A stretch of 64,000 nucleotides of DNA from assembly GCF_001295795.1 (NCBI RefSeq), contig NZ_LJHY01000016.1, positions 124,001 through 188,000 of the forward strand, given 5' to 3'. The notes under the pieces are model-generated. The model did not search any database. It was not told the origin of the DNA and saw only the letters and a program-made list of their open reading frames with translations. The stretch's first letter is position 1. The number at the start of each line of letters is the position of its first letter. Positions 20,027 through 29,779 of the stretch are shown here, piece after piece. Both the position numbers and the translations under genes were made by a program. This stretch comes from Novosphingobium sp. AAP83 (GTDB lineage Bacteria > Pseudomonadota > Alphaproteobacteria > Sphingomonadales > Sphingomonadaceae).

Positions 20027-21046
20027 TCACCGGGGGCTGGGCAACCGCATGCGCCGAAACCGCTGACGCGCATTGACCGGCATGATCAGGGGAGAAATGC
20101 ACCCAGCCTCGTGATACAGCCAGCGGCGCTCGATCTCGGCAAGTTCCAGATCGACTTCCTTCATCCAGATCTTGTCAATTGCGTTCCACCTATAACCGCG
20201 ATCACGCAAAACAGTTTTTGACGAGTACGGTGCTTTATAAGCACCGATCAAAAGACTATCCTTGTCAGCATTGGTCAGCAATTCATGCATCACCGGCACG
20301 AAGTCTTCGGCCCATGATAAAAGATGCAGGAGCGTGATGACATCAGCACTGGCCCGGTGAGCGGAATTGTAGAAACCCGCCTGCATCAACAGGTAGCCAA
20401 GATTTCGGCCATCAAAGCCATGGCCGGTCCAATCGATTTGCGTCATCGAACAGGCCCAGCGCGCGCCTGAGATGTTTGGGAGCAAGCGTTCAAGCAAAAT
20501 TGCGTCGTAAGCAGCGTTATGGGCGACGAGATAATCGCAGCTGCACAGCAGGCTTTCCCAATGCGCGTGATCCAACTGCTTGCCCGCTACCATCGCATCG
20601 GTCACTCTGGTGATGCGCACAACATCTGCCGGAATGGGTTTGCCCGGATCACGTTGCGCGTGTTCGAACGCTGTCAGGCTGACAATCACGCCGTTGGCAT
20701 CCACTTCCACAATCGCCAGAGCAAGGTCGAACAGTTCTGCCCGTTCTGGATCGGTGGACGTAGCTTCGCAATCCACGATACCGACCCGGCACAATGGCCC
20801 ATTGCTGCCGTCACTGCGCGGCCTGACCAGCAATTCCGGCGTTCCCACGCACCTGATGGACCGCATATTCCAGCTGACATCGTTGAAATAGTGCCCACCT
20901 CCTGTGCCGATATCCAGGGTGCGCAGCAATTCAGCGCCTGGCCCGGCGTTCAATCCCTCGACCGGTGTCTGGTCAAAGCCGTCATCCGGCCCACGTTCGA
21001 TGTTGCTGCCAGAACCGCTGCCAGCGCCGTTTGAAGTATTATCCAA
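20027..21046 (-). CDS. DnaQ-like 3'-5' exonuclease (DEDDh)
   Basis: A 339-residue protein with the three Exo motifs of the RNase T/epsilon family. Exo I reads VDCEATSTDPERAELFDLAL (D-x-E-x-T), Exo II reads LVAHNAAYDAILLERLLP, and Exo III reads AHRASADVITLLHLLS with the DEDDh histidine and aspartate. The C-terminal extension contains a GYRWNAIDKIWMKEV segment, typical of exonucleases with an extra nucleic-acid-binding module. It would trim single-stranded DNA or RNA from 3' ends. The start is TTG at 21046 with AAGGA 9 nt upstream. It is convergent with nothing and divergent from the MmeI fragment. Confidence 0.85.
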   Translation of the reverse strand: MDNTSNGAGSGSGSNIERGPDDGFDQTPVEGLNAGPGAELLRTLDIGTGGGHYFNDVSWNMRSIRCVGTPELLVRPRSDGSNGPLCRVGIVDCEATSTDPERAELFDLALAIVEVDANGVIVSLTAFEHAQRDPGKPIPADVVRITRVTDAMVAGKQLDHAHWESLLCSCDYLVAHNAAYDAILLERLLPNISGARWACSMTQIDWTGHGFDGRNLGYLLMQAGFYNSAHRASADVITLLHLLSWAEDFVPVMHELLTNADKDSLLIGAYKAPYSSKTVLRDRGYRWNAIDKIWMKEVDLELAEIERRWLYHEAGCISPLIMPVNARQRFRRMRLPSPR

Positions 21047-21317
21047 GACTAATTTCCTTTGCTAAAGTATTAAATTCAGCCGAGCGCATGCGAGGAAATC
21101 TCTTTTCCCCTCACACGGCTCAGCCGCCTATTTCACTTTCTCAAAGATGCTCCCGGCTTCCCTTTTCCATCCGCTTAAGCAAAGCGGTGGCAACTGTGGC
21201 GGCTCCCCCAGTGATTGCATGATTGACTCGTTAAAGCCGTAAATGGCCACCGTATCCGCCATCGTGGTGGCACCCGGCGTTGCTTGGCTGTCAGTGCTGT
21301 GCTTTATCGTTGGACTG

Positions 21318-21872
21318 ATGACCGACCTTGCCCAAATCGATAAGTTCATCGCCGACTGGCGCGATACCGGCGGGTCTGAACTTGCCAATACGCAAAGCTT
21401 TATCAACGGTTTGTGCCAGATCCTTGGCGTTGATGCCCCCGCTGGCAGCCGCACCGATGATGCCCACAACGATTACGTGTTCGAACGCCGCGTGTTTCAG
21501 GACAATGGCGATGGCACGCAAAGCTTTGGCCGAGTGGATTGCTACAAGCGCCACGCCTTTATCCTTGAGGCCAAGCAGGGCAGCGAGGCTGACCGTGATG
21601 CCGCCAACAAGGGCGAGGATGATCTGGATATCTTCGGCCAAACCGCCACCGCGCGGGTAAAGCGTGGCGCCGCCCGTCGCGGTACACCGGGTTGGGCCAA
21701 GGCGATGGTGCAGGCCAAGGGGCAGGCCGAACGCTATGCCAAGGCGCTGCCCGTATCGCATGGCTGGCCGCCGTTCCTGCTGGTGGCAGACAACTGGAAA
21801 AGTTGGGCTCTGGCCCTCAATGAGCATCCACATCCGGAAGTAGAGCTCTCACATGATCGCATTGCTCAGTGA
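21318..21872 (+). pseudogene. Truncated MmeI-type restriction-modification enzyme, nuclease end only
   Basis: The 184 residues match the N-terminus of MmeI-like fused restriction-methyltransferases, normally ~900 residues long. The visible part includes IDKFIADWRDTGGSELAN at the start and a PD-(D/E)xK nuclease core with D in GRVDCYKRHAF and ExK in ILEAKQGS. Family similarity stops after PPFLLVAD, and an unrelated tail ends at 21872. The methyltransferase and target-recognition domains are missing. The ATG at 21318 matches the usual family start; an in-frame ATG at 21243 would add 25 unrelated residues. It lies 26 nt before cas3, so the CRISPR-Cas insertion probably removed the rest of this gene. 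Confidence 0.65.
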
Positions 21873-21898
21873 CTGTTACCGTGCTTTACTTATAACTT

Positions 21899-24226
21899 AT
21901 GATTGCTTCATCAAACGACACAGTGGCACCAATATTTGCCCATTCTCTAGCTCACCATGCGGAAAATGATTGGGAACTTCTTGCTGATCATCTGGCGTTG
22001 GTTGGCCAGATGGCAGCTTTATTTGCCGGCAGGTTTGGGGCGAATGTCTTGGGTAATGTCGCAGGAAGGCTACATGATATTGGCAAAATGTCTGCTGAAT
22101 TTCAGGCCTATATCAGGGGAAATGGAGCGCTCAGGGGGCCGGATCATGCAACGGCGGGTGCGCGGGAAGCAGTGCGCCTTTATGGCGACGCCGGCTTTGG
22201 TCGAATTCTGGCGTATTGTATTGCGGGGCATCATTCTGGGTTGGCCGATGGTGGCACAGAGCACTTGCCGGGAACGTTGACGCACCGGCTTAATTCACAA
22301 AACAAGCGGATAGAAGCCTACGAAGGCTGGGAAGCCCAAGCAGGGACGCTCCCAGAAAAATCTGAATTAAGGTTGCCCGAGCCATTGAGTGTGAGAAGCC
22401 AACATTCTGGCTTTGAACGCGCCTTCTTTATCCGGATGCTGTTTTCCGCACTGGTAGATGCGGATTTTCTGGCAACAGAACAATTCTACGCCCAAGCAAC
22501 TAGGCGTGGTTTTGCAAACAGTCTGGAAGTTTTGCGCGATCGGCTGGATGCAAAGCTGACCGCCAAGGCCAGCACTGCCACCGAAGTTAATCGCCTGCGC
22601 AGCCGCGTTCTCGCCCACGTTCGAGCGCAAGCCAGTCAAGCCCCCGGCCTGTTTTCACTAACCGTGCCGACGGGCGGAGGAAAGACGCTGACCAGCCTCG
22701 CCTTTGCTCTCGATCATGCGATTGCGCATGGGCTGGACCGGATCGTCTATGTCATTCCCTACACTTCGATCATTGAGCAGACCGCACAGGTGTTTCGCGA
22801 TGCCCTTGGAAACGACGGTGATGTGCTGGAGCACCACAGCGCGGTGGAATGGGATCCAAAGGGAGATGAGCAACTTGACGATGAAGGGAAAGAGGGGCTG
22901 AAAAAGCTGCGGCGCGATGCTGAAAATTGGGACGTTCGGATTGTTGTCACGACCTCGGTTCAGTTCTTTGAAAGCCTGTTCGCCGCGCGCACCTCTGCCT
23001 GTCGGAAGCTGCACAATTTGGCGAAGAGCGTCATAATTTTGGATGAAGCGCAAACCCTGCCGTTGCCGCTGCTGCGCCCGTGCATGGCTGCGATTGAAAC
23101 GCTGGCGACCGGCTATGGCGCCAGCGTCGTGCTGTGCACCGCAACCCAGCCCGCGCTACGCAAGCAGGATGGATTTGAGTGGAAGGGGCTGGAAAATGTC
23201 CGCGAACTAGCACCTGATCCCGATGACTTGTACCGGCAGCTTAAGCGGGTGCGGGTGGCAATCGCGCCAGAACCGGTGAGCGATGATGCGCTGGCTGAGC
23301 AGATGCGCGCGCAGGAACAGGTGCTGTGCATCGTCAACAGTCGGCCCCATGCCCGCGATCTGTTCGCGCGGATCAAGGATGCGCCCGGCGCCCGGCACCT
23401 TACGACATTGATGTGCCCGCTGCATCGCCGCGCCGCGCTGGCCCAGATCAGGCAGGATCTGAAGGATCAAAAGCCTGTCCGTCTGATCGCGACATCGTTG
23501 ATCGAAGCCGGGGTGGACGTCGATTTTCCCACCGTCTGGCGCGCGATGACCGGGCTGGACAGCATCGCGCAGGCAGCAGGGCGGTGCAATCGCGAGGGGT
23601 TGCGGGCCGAGGGTATCGTCAATGTGTTTCGCCCAGATGAAGTCGGTGGCCGCAAGCCGCCGCCCGCCATTGAGCAATTCGCGGCGGCAACGCGCGAAGT
23701 GTTGCGAACACATGGAGATGACCCGTTGGGGCTGGAAGCGATCAAGGCCTATTTTGCGCAAGTCTATTGGTCAAAGGGACCGGATCAGCTTGACGCGGCC
23801 ATTTTGGGTGACAAGCCCAACCAGACGCAGGGCATATTGAGCGCTATTGAAGATACCGCGAGCGCGCTTAACTTTCCCTTTGCAGAAATAGCCAGCGCGT
23901 TCCGGTTTGTTGACGATACGATGCAACCGGTAATCGTCCCATATCATGCTGAAGGTCCGCTGGAACCGGTCGAAAGCCTGATAAACAGCTTGCGTTTCGT
24001 CGAACGTCCCGGTGCCATTGCGCGCAAGCTTGCGCTCTACTCTGTGCCGGTTCCGCGCAATAAATGTAACGATCTTATATCATCAGGTGCAGCACGGTAC
24101 GTTGAACCGGAAAAATTTGCGGATCAATTCGTTCTTCTTGAGAATTTTGAACTATATTCTTCCAAAAGTGGGTTGGATTGGCAAGATACAACTTTTCGAT
24201 CCAGTGAAAGCAACATAATCAGTTAG
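21899..24226 (+). CDS. cas3: CRISPR type I-C nuclease-helicase Cas3
   Basis: A 775-residue protein with an N-terminal HD nuclease (AGRLHDIGKMS near residue 57, GPDHATAGA, AYCIAGHHSGLADG) and a superfamily 2 helicase. Helicase motif I reads TVPTGGGKTLT near residue 255, motif II is DEAQ near residue 382, and motif III is CTATQPAL. Cas3 is recruited by Cascade to the R-loop and degrades target DNA 3' to 5'. It is the first gene of the cas operon in the standard I-C order. No strong ribosome site precedes the ATG. All catalytic motifs look intact, so the system should be able to interfere. Confidence 0.96.
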   Translation: MIASSNDTVAPIFAHSLAHHAENDWELLADHLALVGQMAALFAGRFGANVLGNVAGRLHDIGKMSAEFQAYIRGNGALRGPDHATAGAREAVRLYGDAGFGRILAYCIAGHHSGLADGGTEHLPGTLTHRLNSQNKRIEAYEGWEAQAGTLPEKSELRLPEPLSVRSQHSGFERAFFIRMLFSALVDADFLATEQFYAQATRRGFANSLEVLRDRLDAKLTAKASTATEVNRLRSRVLAHVRAQASQAPGLFSLTVPTGGGKTLTSLAFALDHAIAHGLDRIVYVIPYTSIIEQTAQVFRDALGNDGDVLEHHSAVEWDPKGDEQLDDEGKEGLKKLRRDAENWDVRIVVTTSVQFFESLFAARTSACRKLHNLAKSVIILDEAQTLPLPLLRPCMAAIETLATGYGASVVLCTATQPALRKQDGFEWKGLENVRELAPDPDDLYRQLKRVRVAIAPEPVSDDALAEQMRAQEQVLCIVNSRPHARDLFARIKDAPGARHLTTLMCPLHRRAALAQIRQDLKDQKPVRLIATSLIEAGVDVDFPTVWRAMTGLDSIAQAAGRCNREGLRAEGIVNVFRPDEVGGRKPPPAIEQFAAATREVLRTHGDDPLGLEAIKAYFAQVYWSKGPDQLDAAILGDKPNQTQGILSAIEDTASALNFPFAEIASAFRFVDDTMQPVIVPYHAEGPLEPVESLINSLRFVERPGAIARKLALYSVPVPRNKCNDLISSGAARYVEPEKFADQFVLLENFELYSSKSGLDWQDTTFRSSESNIIS

Positions 24227-24246
24227 CCGAACAGGGAGCCTCACGC

Positions 24247-24918
24247 ATGTCTTTCGGCATAAAACTTCACGTCTGGGGTGATCACGCCTGCTGGACTCGC
24301 CCAGAGATGAAGGTCGAGCGGGTGTCTTATGATGTGATGACGCCCTCTGCTGCGCGGGGCATACTAGAGGCGATCCACTGGAAGCCGGCAATCTTGTGGG
24401 TGGTGGATGCCATTCATGTGCTCCAGCCGATCCGCTTTACCTCGATACGGCGCAATGAAGTGGGCGCGCAGATACCGGCAGGTTCGGTCAAATCGGCAAT
24501 GAACCGGAGGGATACCAATGGACTAGGGCTGGCGGTGGATGAAAATCGCCAGCAGCGCGCCGCCACCGTGCTGCTCACCCCCGCCTATGTGATCGAGGCG
24601 CATTTCGAACTGACCGACATGGCTGGCGAAGGTGATACGGACGCCAAGCACATCGCCATGTTCAACCGTCGCGCGGGCGCTGGGCAATGCTTCCATCGGC
24701 CCTACCTTGGCACCCGCGAATTCGCCGCGCATTTTGAACTGGTGGAGGGCGATTTGCCCGAAAGCAAACTTCCCGCCGATCAGCGCAATCGCGATCTTGG
24801 CTGGATGCTGCATGATATTGACCATGCGAACGATCATACACCCTACTTCTTCCGCGCCGCTCTGGTCGATGGCGTGATGGCCGTGCCGCCGCTGGACAGC
24901 GGGGATGTGATCGGATGA
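24247..24918 (+). CDS. cas5c: CRISPR type I-C Cas5c (Csd5-type crRNA endonuclease)
   Basis: A 223-residue RAMP protein beginning MSFGIKLHVWGDHACWTRPEMKVE, with the I-C typical SYDVMTPSAARGILEAIHWKP segment. In type I-C there is no Cas6: Cas5c cuts the repeat RNA and then caps the 5' handle in Cascade. The gene has GGGAG 8 nt upstream, and its stop overlaps the cas8c start (ATGA). Length and motifs are normal. Confidence 0.95.
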   Translation: MSFGIKLHVWGDHACWTRPEMKVERVSYDVMTPSAARGILEAIHWKPAILWVVDAIHVLQPIRFTSIRRNEVGAQIPAGSVKSAMNRRDTNGLGLAVDENRQQRAATVLLTPAYVIEAHFELTDMAGEGDTDAKHIAMFNRRAGAGQCFHRPYLGTREFAAHFELVEGDLPESKLPADQRNRDLGWMLHDIDHANDHTPYFFRAALVDGVMAVPPLDSGDVIG

Positions 24919-26681
24919 CAATCCTTCAGGCGCTGAACAGCTATTATGATCGTATGGCTGGGCGGGGGGAAGCAGAGCCGCCCGGCTATTCGCGAGAGAA
25001 GATCAGCTATGCCATTTTGCTGACCCCGGAAGGCGCGGTGGCCGATGTGCAGGATGTTCGCGTTCCAAACGAGAAGGGGAAATTCGTTCCCAGTTTGATG
25101 AACGTACCTGCCGCCAAGAAGCGCGCCAGCGGGATCGCTCCCAACAAATTATGGGACAAAACCGCCTATGTACTGGGCGTAACGGCTGGCGAAGATAAGC
25201 GCACGGCGCGTGAGCATGAGGCATTCAAGACTGCCCATGAAGTGTTGCTTGCCAATGCAGAGGATGCGGGTTTACTGGCACTGCGTCGCTTCCTTGAAGG
25301 CTGGACGCCAGAACAATTTGATGAAAATCCCCATTTCACCGACGAAATGAAAGACGCCAACGTCGTCTTTCGCTTGGATGGTGTGCGTGAATACATCCAT
25401 GATTATGATCGCCCTGCTGCCCGCGCGCTGGTGACTTCGGTGCCGCATGGTGAGGCCGATGATTTGTGTCTCGTCACCGGAGAGCGTGGCACAGCGGCGC
25501 GGCTGCATCCTTCGATCAAGGGGGTGCGGGGCGCACAAAGTTCCGGTGCTAGCCTTGTCTCCTTCAACCTCGATGCATTTACATCCTACGGCAAGGAACA
25601 GGGTGCCAATGCCCCAGTATCCGAAGAGGCGACAGCGCGCTACGGCGCGGCGCTGAACCGGATGCTGGACAAAGGCAGTCGCAACCGCATTCAGGTTGGC
25701 GATACGACCACGGTGTTCTGGGCGGATGCCAGAGGGGCTAATGCAGAAGCCGCCGATGCAGCAGATGCATTCGCGGCCATGTTCCTTGAACCACCCACTG
25801 ACAAGGAAGAAGCAACGAACCTCAAGGCGCAACTTGAAGCCGTCGCTAAAGGCCTTCCTGCCTCCACGCTCAATCCGAAACTGAACCCCGGCACCCGCTT
25901 CTACATCCTCGGCCTTGCCCCCAATGCCGCCCGCCTGTCAGTGCGCTTCTGGTATGATGGCACTTTCGGCGATCTGGAACGGCTCATCCGCGAACATTGG
26001 CGGGATATGGCTATCGTCCCGCCGCCAAAGGTCTGGCCGCCATCAGCATGGCACTTGCTTATCGAAACGGCTGCGCAGCATAAAGGCGAGAATATTCCGC
26101 CGTTGCTGGGCGGCGAACTGATGCGCGCGATCCTGAACGGCACCCGTTATCCGCGCAGCCTGATGTCCGCGATCCTGATCCGCATCCGCGCGGAACAGGG
26201 CGATGTCAGCTCGATGCGTGCCGCCATTCTGCGCGGCATTCTGACTCGTGAAGCAAGACTTTCATCTGACAACCCCAAGGAGGTGCCCGTGGCGCTCGAT
26301 GAACAGGACACAAACCCCGCCTACCGGCTGGGCCGCTGGTTTGCCGAACTGGAGGCGATCCAGCAGCACGCCCTGCCAGGGCTGAACGCCACGATCCGGG
26401 ATCAGTTCTATAGTTCGGCCTCATCCGCGCCCGCACGCACTTTTCCGGTGCTGATCCGTAACGCGATGAATCACCTTGCGGGTCTGCGCAAAGACGGCAA
26501 GGCGGGTGGTCATGAAAAGCGCCTGGAAGCAATTATCGCAGGCGTTGAACACGGATTGCCGCGCTCTCTTCGCATCGAAGATCAGGCCCGCTTCGCCATC
26601 GGCTATTACCACCAGCGCGCCAGTCGGTTTGCCAAATCCCCTGACACCAACGAAATCGCTCAAGGCGAGGAGACAACATAA
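24915..26681 (+). CDS. cas8c: CRISPR type I-C large subunit Cas8c
   Basis: A 588-residue Csd1-family protein beginning MTILQALNSYYDRMAGRGEAE. It contains the hallmark PPGYSREKISYAILLTPEGA region and the later RFYILGLAPNAARLSVRFW. Cas8c reads the PAM and holds the Cascade large-subunit position; in I-C an internal start often also gives a Cas11-like small subunit from its C-terminus. The gene is coupled to cas5c (4-nt overlap) and to cas7c (1-nt overlap, TAATG). Confidence 0.95.
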   Translation: MTILQALNSYYDRMAGRGEAEPPGYSREKISYAILLTPEGAVADVQDVRVPNEKGKFVPSLMNVPAAKKRASGIAPNKLWDKTAYVLGVTAGEDKRTAREHEAFKTAHEVLLANAEDAGLLALRRFLEGWTPEQFDENPHFTDEMKDANVVFRLDGVREYIHDYDRPAARALVTSVPHGEADDLCLVTGERGTAARLHPSIKGVRGAQSSGASLVSFNLDAFTSYGKEQGANAPVSEEATARYGAALNRMLDKGSRNRIQVGDTTTVFWADARGANAEAADAADAFAAMFLEPPTDKEEATNLKAQLEAVAKGLPASTLNPKLNPGTRFYILGLAPNAARLSVRFWYDGTFGDLERLIREHWRDMAIVPPPKVWPPSAWHLLIETAAQHKGENIPPLLGGELMRAILNGTRYPRSLMSAILIRIRAEQGDVSSMRAAILRGILTREARLSSDNPKEVPVALDEQDTNPAYRLGRWFAELEAIQQHALPGLNATIRDQFYSSASSAPARTFPVLIRNAMNHLAGLRKDGKAGGHEKRLEAIIAGVEHGLPRSLRIEDQARFAIGYYHQRASRFAKSPDTNEIAQGEETT

Positions 26682-27616
26682 TGACCAGCCAGCCAATCGC
26701 TAATCGCTATGATTTCGTGTTCTTCTTCGATGTCACCAATGGCAATCCCAACGGCGATCCCGACGCTGGCAACCTGCCGCGCGTCGATCCTGAAACCAAT
26801 CAGGGACTGGTGACCGATGTGTGCCTGAAGCGGAAGGTCCGCAATTATGTGGCCCTCGCCAAGGGTGGAGGGGCGGGGCATGAAATCTATGTCGGTGAAC
26901 GCGCCATCCTGAATCTTCAGAACAAAAAGGCGTGGGACGCTGTCTTGCCCGAAGTGACCAAGGCCGAAGAGCTGAAAAAGCTTCCCAAGGATGAGGCCAA
27001 GGCCCGCGAACTGACCGCATGGATGTGCGCCAATTTCTACGATGTTCGCACATTCGGTGCGGTGATGAGCACAGGCGTCAATTGTGGTCAGGTTCGAGGT
27101 CCGGTCCAGTTTACCTTTGCCCGGTCACTAGAACCGGTCATGCCGCTGGAAATTTCTATCACCCGCATGGCTGCTACCACGGAAAAGGATGCCGAGGAAA
27201 AAGGCGACATTCGCACCATGGGCCGCAAGCACATCGTCCCTTATGGCCTTTATCGCGCCCATGGCTTCGTCTCTGCCCCACTTGCCCAAGGGACCAAGGG
27301 CACCGGCTTTTCGGAAGATGATCTGGCTTTGCTGTGGGAAGCACTGAGCAATATGTTCGATCATGATCGTTCGGCTGCACGCGGTGAAATTTCCAAGCGC
27401 CGTCTGATTGTATTCAAACACGAAAACCGCATGGGCAATGCGCCTGCGCACCAATTGTTTGATCGGGTCACGGCACAGCGCGTCTATAACGGTGAAAGCG
27501 TGCCCGTCGGTGATCAGCGCACACACAACTATCCTTCTGCCCGCACCTTCAGTGATTATAAAGTGGTGGTGGACAGTTCTAACCTGCCAGCCGGGGTGGA
27601 AATACTCGACCTATAG
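26681..27616 (+). CDS. cas7c: CRISPR type I-C backbone subunit Cas7c
   Basis: A 311-residue Csd2-family RAMP protein with the signature NRYDFVFFFDVTNGNPNGDPDAGNLPR near the N-terminus, here shown as its central part FFDVTNGNPNGDPDAG. It also has the segment DVRTFGAVMSTGVNCGQVRG. Several copies wrap the crRNA spacer in Cascade. Length is typical and the gene is coupled to cas8c. Confidence 0.95.
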   Translation: MTSQPIANRYDFVFFFDVTNGNPNGDPDAGNLPRVDPETNQGLVTDVCLKRKVRNYVALAKGGGAGHEIYVGERAILNLQNKKAWDAVLPEVTKAEELKKLPKDEAKARELTAWMCANFYDVRTFGAVMSTGVNCGQVRGPVQFTFARSLEPVMPLEISITRMAATTEKDAEEKGDIRTMGRKHIVPYGLYRAHGFVSAPLAQGTKGTGFSEDDLALLWEALSNMFDHDRSAARGEISKRRLIVFKHENRMGNAPAHQLFDRVTAQRVYNGESVPVGDQRTHNYPSARTFSDYKVVVDSSNLPAGVEILDL

Positions 27617-27626
27617 GGATCGGTTC

Positions 27627-28268
27627 ATGTATCCTGCACTCCCGCCCGATGCCACCGCAGAAGATTTGCTGCTGCCGATTTCCGCGCTTCAGCACTATCT
27701 GTTCTGCCCGCGCCAGTGCGCGCTGATCCATGTCGAACGGTTGTGGGCGGAAAACTCGGCGACGGCGGAGGGGCGCATTCTGCATGAGAAAGCGGATAGT
27801 GGAAAAGCCGACCGGCGCGGTGGGTTGCAGACACTGCGCAGCGTTCAGTTGCGATCCTTCGCACTGGGCGTCGCCGGAGTTGCCGATGTCGTAGAGAAAC
27901 GCGGGCAGGTGCTTGTTCCGGTGGAATACAAGCGTGGCAAGCCCAAAGCCCACCGCGCAGATGAGGTGCAGCTATGTGCGCAGGCGCTTTGCCTCGAAGA
28001 AATGTTCAGCGTGGAGGTGCCCGAAGGTATGCTTTTCTACGGAGCAGTGCGTCGTCGGCATCCAGTGGCTATCGATGCTGAATTGCGGGCGCTCACCACG
28101 CAGGTTGCGCGCGATGCGCGCGAAATGGTACGCGCGGGCCGCACTCCGGCGCCGGTATGGGCCGCCAAGCTGTGCAGGGCCTGTTCGATGGCGGAGCTGT
28201 GCCGCCCCAAGCGTATGATGAACCCGCCGAACGTTTTGAAATGGCTGGCCCGGATGATAGAAAGCTGA
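27627..28268 (+). CDS. cas4: CRISPR adaptation nuclease Cas4
   Basis: A 213-residue RecB-like nuclease. The first iron-sulfur cysteine lies in YLFCPRQCALIHVE, and the later cysteines are in CRACSMAELCRPK. The nuclease core includes VPVEYKRGKPK, the QhXXY-like region being DEVQLCAQALCLEE. Cas4 trims prespacers and selects PAM-correct ones before Cas1-Cas2 integration. The ATG at 27627 is the family start; longer in-frame readings would overlap cas7c. Confidence 0.93.
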   Translation: MYPALPPDATAEDLLLPISALQHYLFCPRQCALIHVERLWAENSATAEGRILHEKADSGKADRRGGLQTLRSVQLRSFALGVAGVADVVEKRGQVLVPVEYKRGKPKAHRADEVQLCAQALCLEEMFSVEVPEGMLFYGAVRRRHPVAIDAELRALTTQVARDAREMVRAGRTPAPVWAAKLCRACSMAELCRPKRMMNPPNVLKWLARMIES

Positions 28269-28275
28269 AGCTGTT

Positions 28276-29298
28276 ATGCGACGCCACCTCAACACGATCT
28301 ATGTCACATCCGAAGGCGCCTATTGCCGCAAGGACGGGGCCAACATCGTGGTCGAGGTGGACAAGCAGGAGCGTGGCCGCGCACCAATCCATGTCATTGG
28401 CGGGTTGGTGTGTCTCGGTCGCGCCTCGATTTCGCCCTCACTGATGAACGCCTGCACAGAAGCGGGTGTCACCATTTCATTTCTGACCGAACATGGTCGA
28501 TTTCTTGCTCGCGTCGAAGGCCCGCGGAGCGGCAATGTACTAGTGCGCCGCACGCAACATCGCACTGCTGATGACCCGGCAAAGTCATTAGTTATTGCCA
28601 AGGGCATCGTAGCTGCCAAACTGGCCAATCAGCGCACGGTTATGCGCCGGGCGCTGCGTGACTACGGCGATGCCGGGTCGCTGGCTGATGCAGAAAAACG
28701 GATCACACACATCGCTCGCCATGCTCTTGCTGCCACTGACATCGACATGTTGCGTGGGTGTGAGGGCGAAGGCGCGGCGCTCTATTTCGGAGCGTTCAAC
28801 GCGATGATCCGCCATGAAGATCCAAAATTTGCGTTCCAAGGCCGATCACGCAGACCGCCGCTGGATCGAGCCAATGCATTGTTGTCATTCCTCTATTCCA
28901 TTCTAGGCAACGATTGCCGTGGCGCGCTGGAAGGTGTCGGTCTCGATCCGGCAATCGGCTTCCTTCACGCTGACCGGCCTGGACGAATGAGTTTGGCGCT
29001 TGATTTGATGGAAGAGATGCGCCCGGTTCTGGCTGACCGTCTGGCACTTAGCCTTATTAACCGCCGACAGTTGGCTGTTTCGGATTTTGAGACAAGCGAG
29101 ACAGGAGGAGTGCTTCTAAACGAGGCCGGGCGAAAAACTGTCCTGACTGCCTTTTCCGAACGAAAGCGACAGACGCTACGCCATCCATTTCTGGGTGAGG
29201 ATATGCCCCTTGGACTTATCGCCCACGTTCAAGCCCAGATGCTGGCGAGGCATTTGCGCGGGGATATGGATGGATATCCGGGCTTCTTATGGAAATAG
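28276..29298 (+). CDS. cas1: CRISPR integrase Cas1
   Basis: A 340-residue Cas1 of the I-C group beginning MRRHLNTIYVTSEGAYCRKD. It contains the metal-site region around ALYFGAFNAMIR and the conserved RPPLDRANALLSFLYSILG, and FLHADRPGRMSLALDLMEEMRP. It would integrate new spacers at the leader end. Position between cas4 and cas2 is standard, and the gene looks complete. Confidence 0.96.
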   Translation: MRRHLNTIYVTSEGAYCRKDGANIVVEVDKQERGRAPIHVIGGLVCLGRASISPSLMNACTEAGVTISFLTEHGRFLARVEGPRSGNVLVRRTQHRTADDPAKSLVIAKGIVAAKLANQRTVMRRALRDYGDAGSLADAEKRITHIARHALAATDIDMLRGCEGEGAALYFGAFNAMIRHEDPKFAFQGRSRRPPLDRANALLSFLYSILGNDCRGALEGVGLDPAIGFLHADRPGRMSLALDLMEEMRPVLADRLALSLINRRQLAVSDFETSETGGVLLNEAGRKTVLTAFSERKRQTLRHPFLGEDMPLGLIAHVQAQMLARHLRGDMDGYPGFLWK

Positions 29299-29310
29299 AG
29301 ACACGACGCG

Positions 29311-29601
29311 ATGCTGGTTCTGATTACTTATGACGTCAAAACCGAAGACCATGCGGGAAGAAGGCGCCTGCGACGGGTTGCAAAGGCTTGCCTCGATTTT
29401 GGGCAGCGAGTGCAATTTTCAGTGTTCGAATGTGAAGTTGACCCTGCCCAATGGACGGCGCTACGTGCTCGACTGATTGGCGAAATTGACGCCAATTGTG
29501 ATTCTTTGCGGTTTTATCGACTGGGCGCCGAGGGCCGTAAGCGGATCGAGCATGTTGGCGCAAAGGCGAGTCTTGACCTTCATGGTCCTTTGTTATTTTG
29601 A
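29311..29601 (+). CDS. cas2: CRISPR adaptation protein Cas2
   Basis: A 96-residue Cas2 with MLVLITYDVKTEDHAGRRRL at the N-terminus and the VQFSVFECEVDPAQW beta-strand region. It ends KASLDLHGPLLF. It dimerises as the core of the Cas1-Cas2 integrase. It is the last gene before the leader and array. Confidence 0.96.
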   Translation: MLVLITYDVKTEDHAGRRRLRRVAKACLDFGQRVQFSVFECEVDPAQWTALRARLIGEIDANCDSLRFYRLGAEGRKRIEHVGAKASLDLHGPLLF

Positions 29602-29779
29602 TGCGCGAACCATAAGTGGATGCCATTTTTCCGGGACGTTCGCGCGCTTTCCATCCAATTGAATTTGAAGATTTTTTCACTCCATGCAGTTGCTTTGGCA
29701 GTGAGCAATCTGAATTATACGGAGGTTCGCGCAAACCACCAACTTTTCGGTTCTTTCTCATTGTGTTACTCAGCACCCT
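29602..29779 (+). promoter_or_regulatory. CRISPR leader
   Basis: A 178-nt, relatively AT-rich segment between cas2 and the first repeat, with T-rich runs (GATTTTTTCACTCC; TTTTCGGTTCTTTCTC). It should carry the array promoter and the integration signals. Position next to cas2 and upstream of repeat 1 supports its orientation. Confidence 0.8.

Noticed and set aside
21128..21469. Antisense frame with a 43-codon tail MADTVAIYGFNES
   Set aside because: No ribosome site at the internal ATG, overlaps the MmeI fragment, and no family is recognisable.
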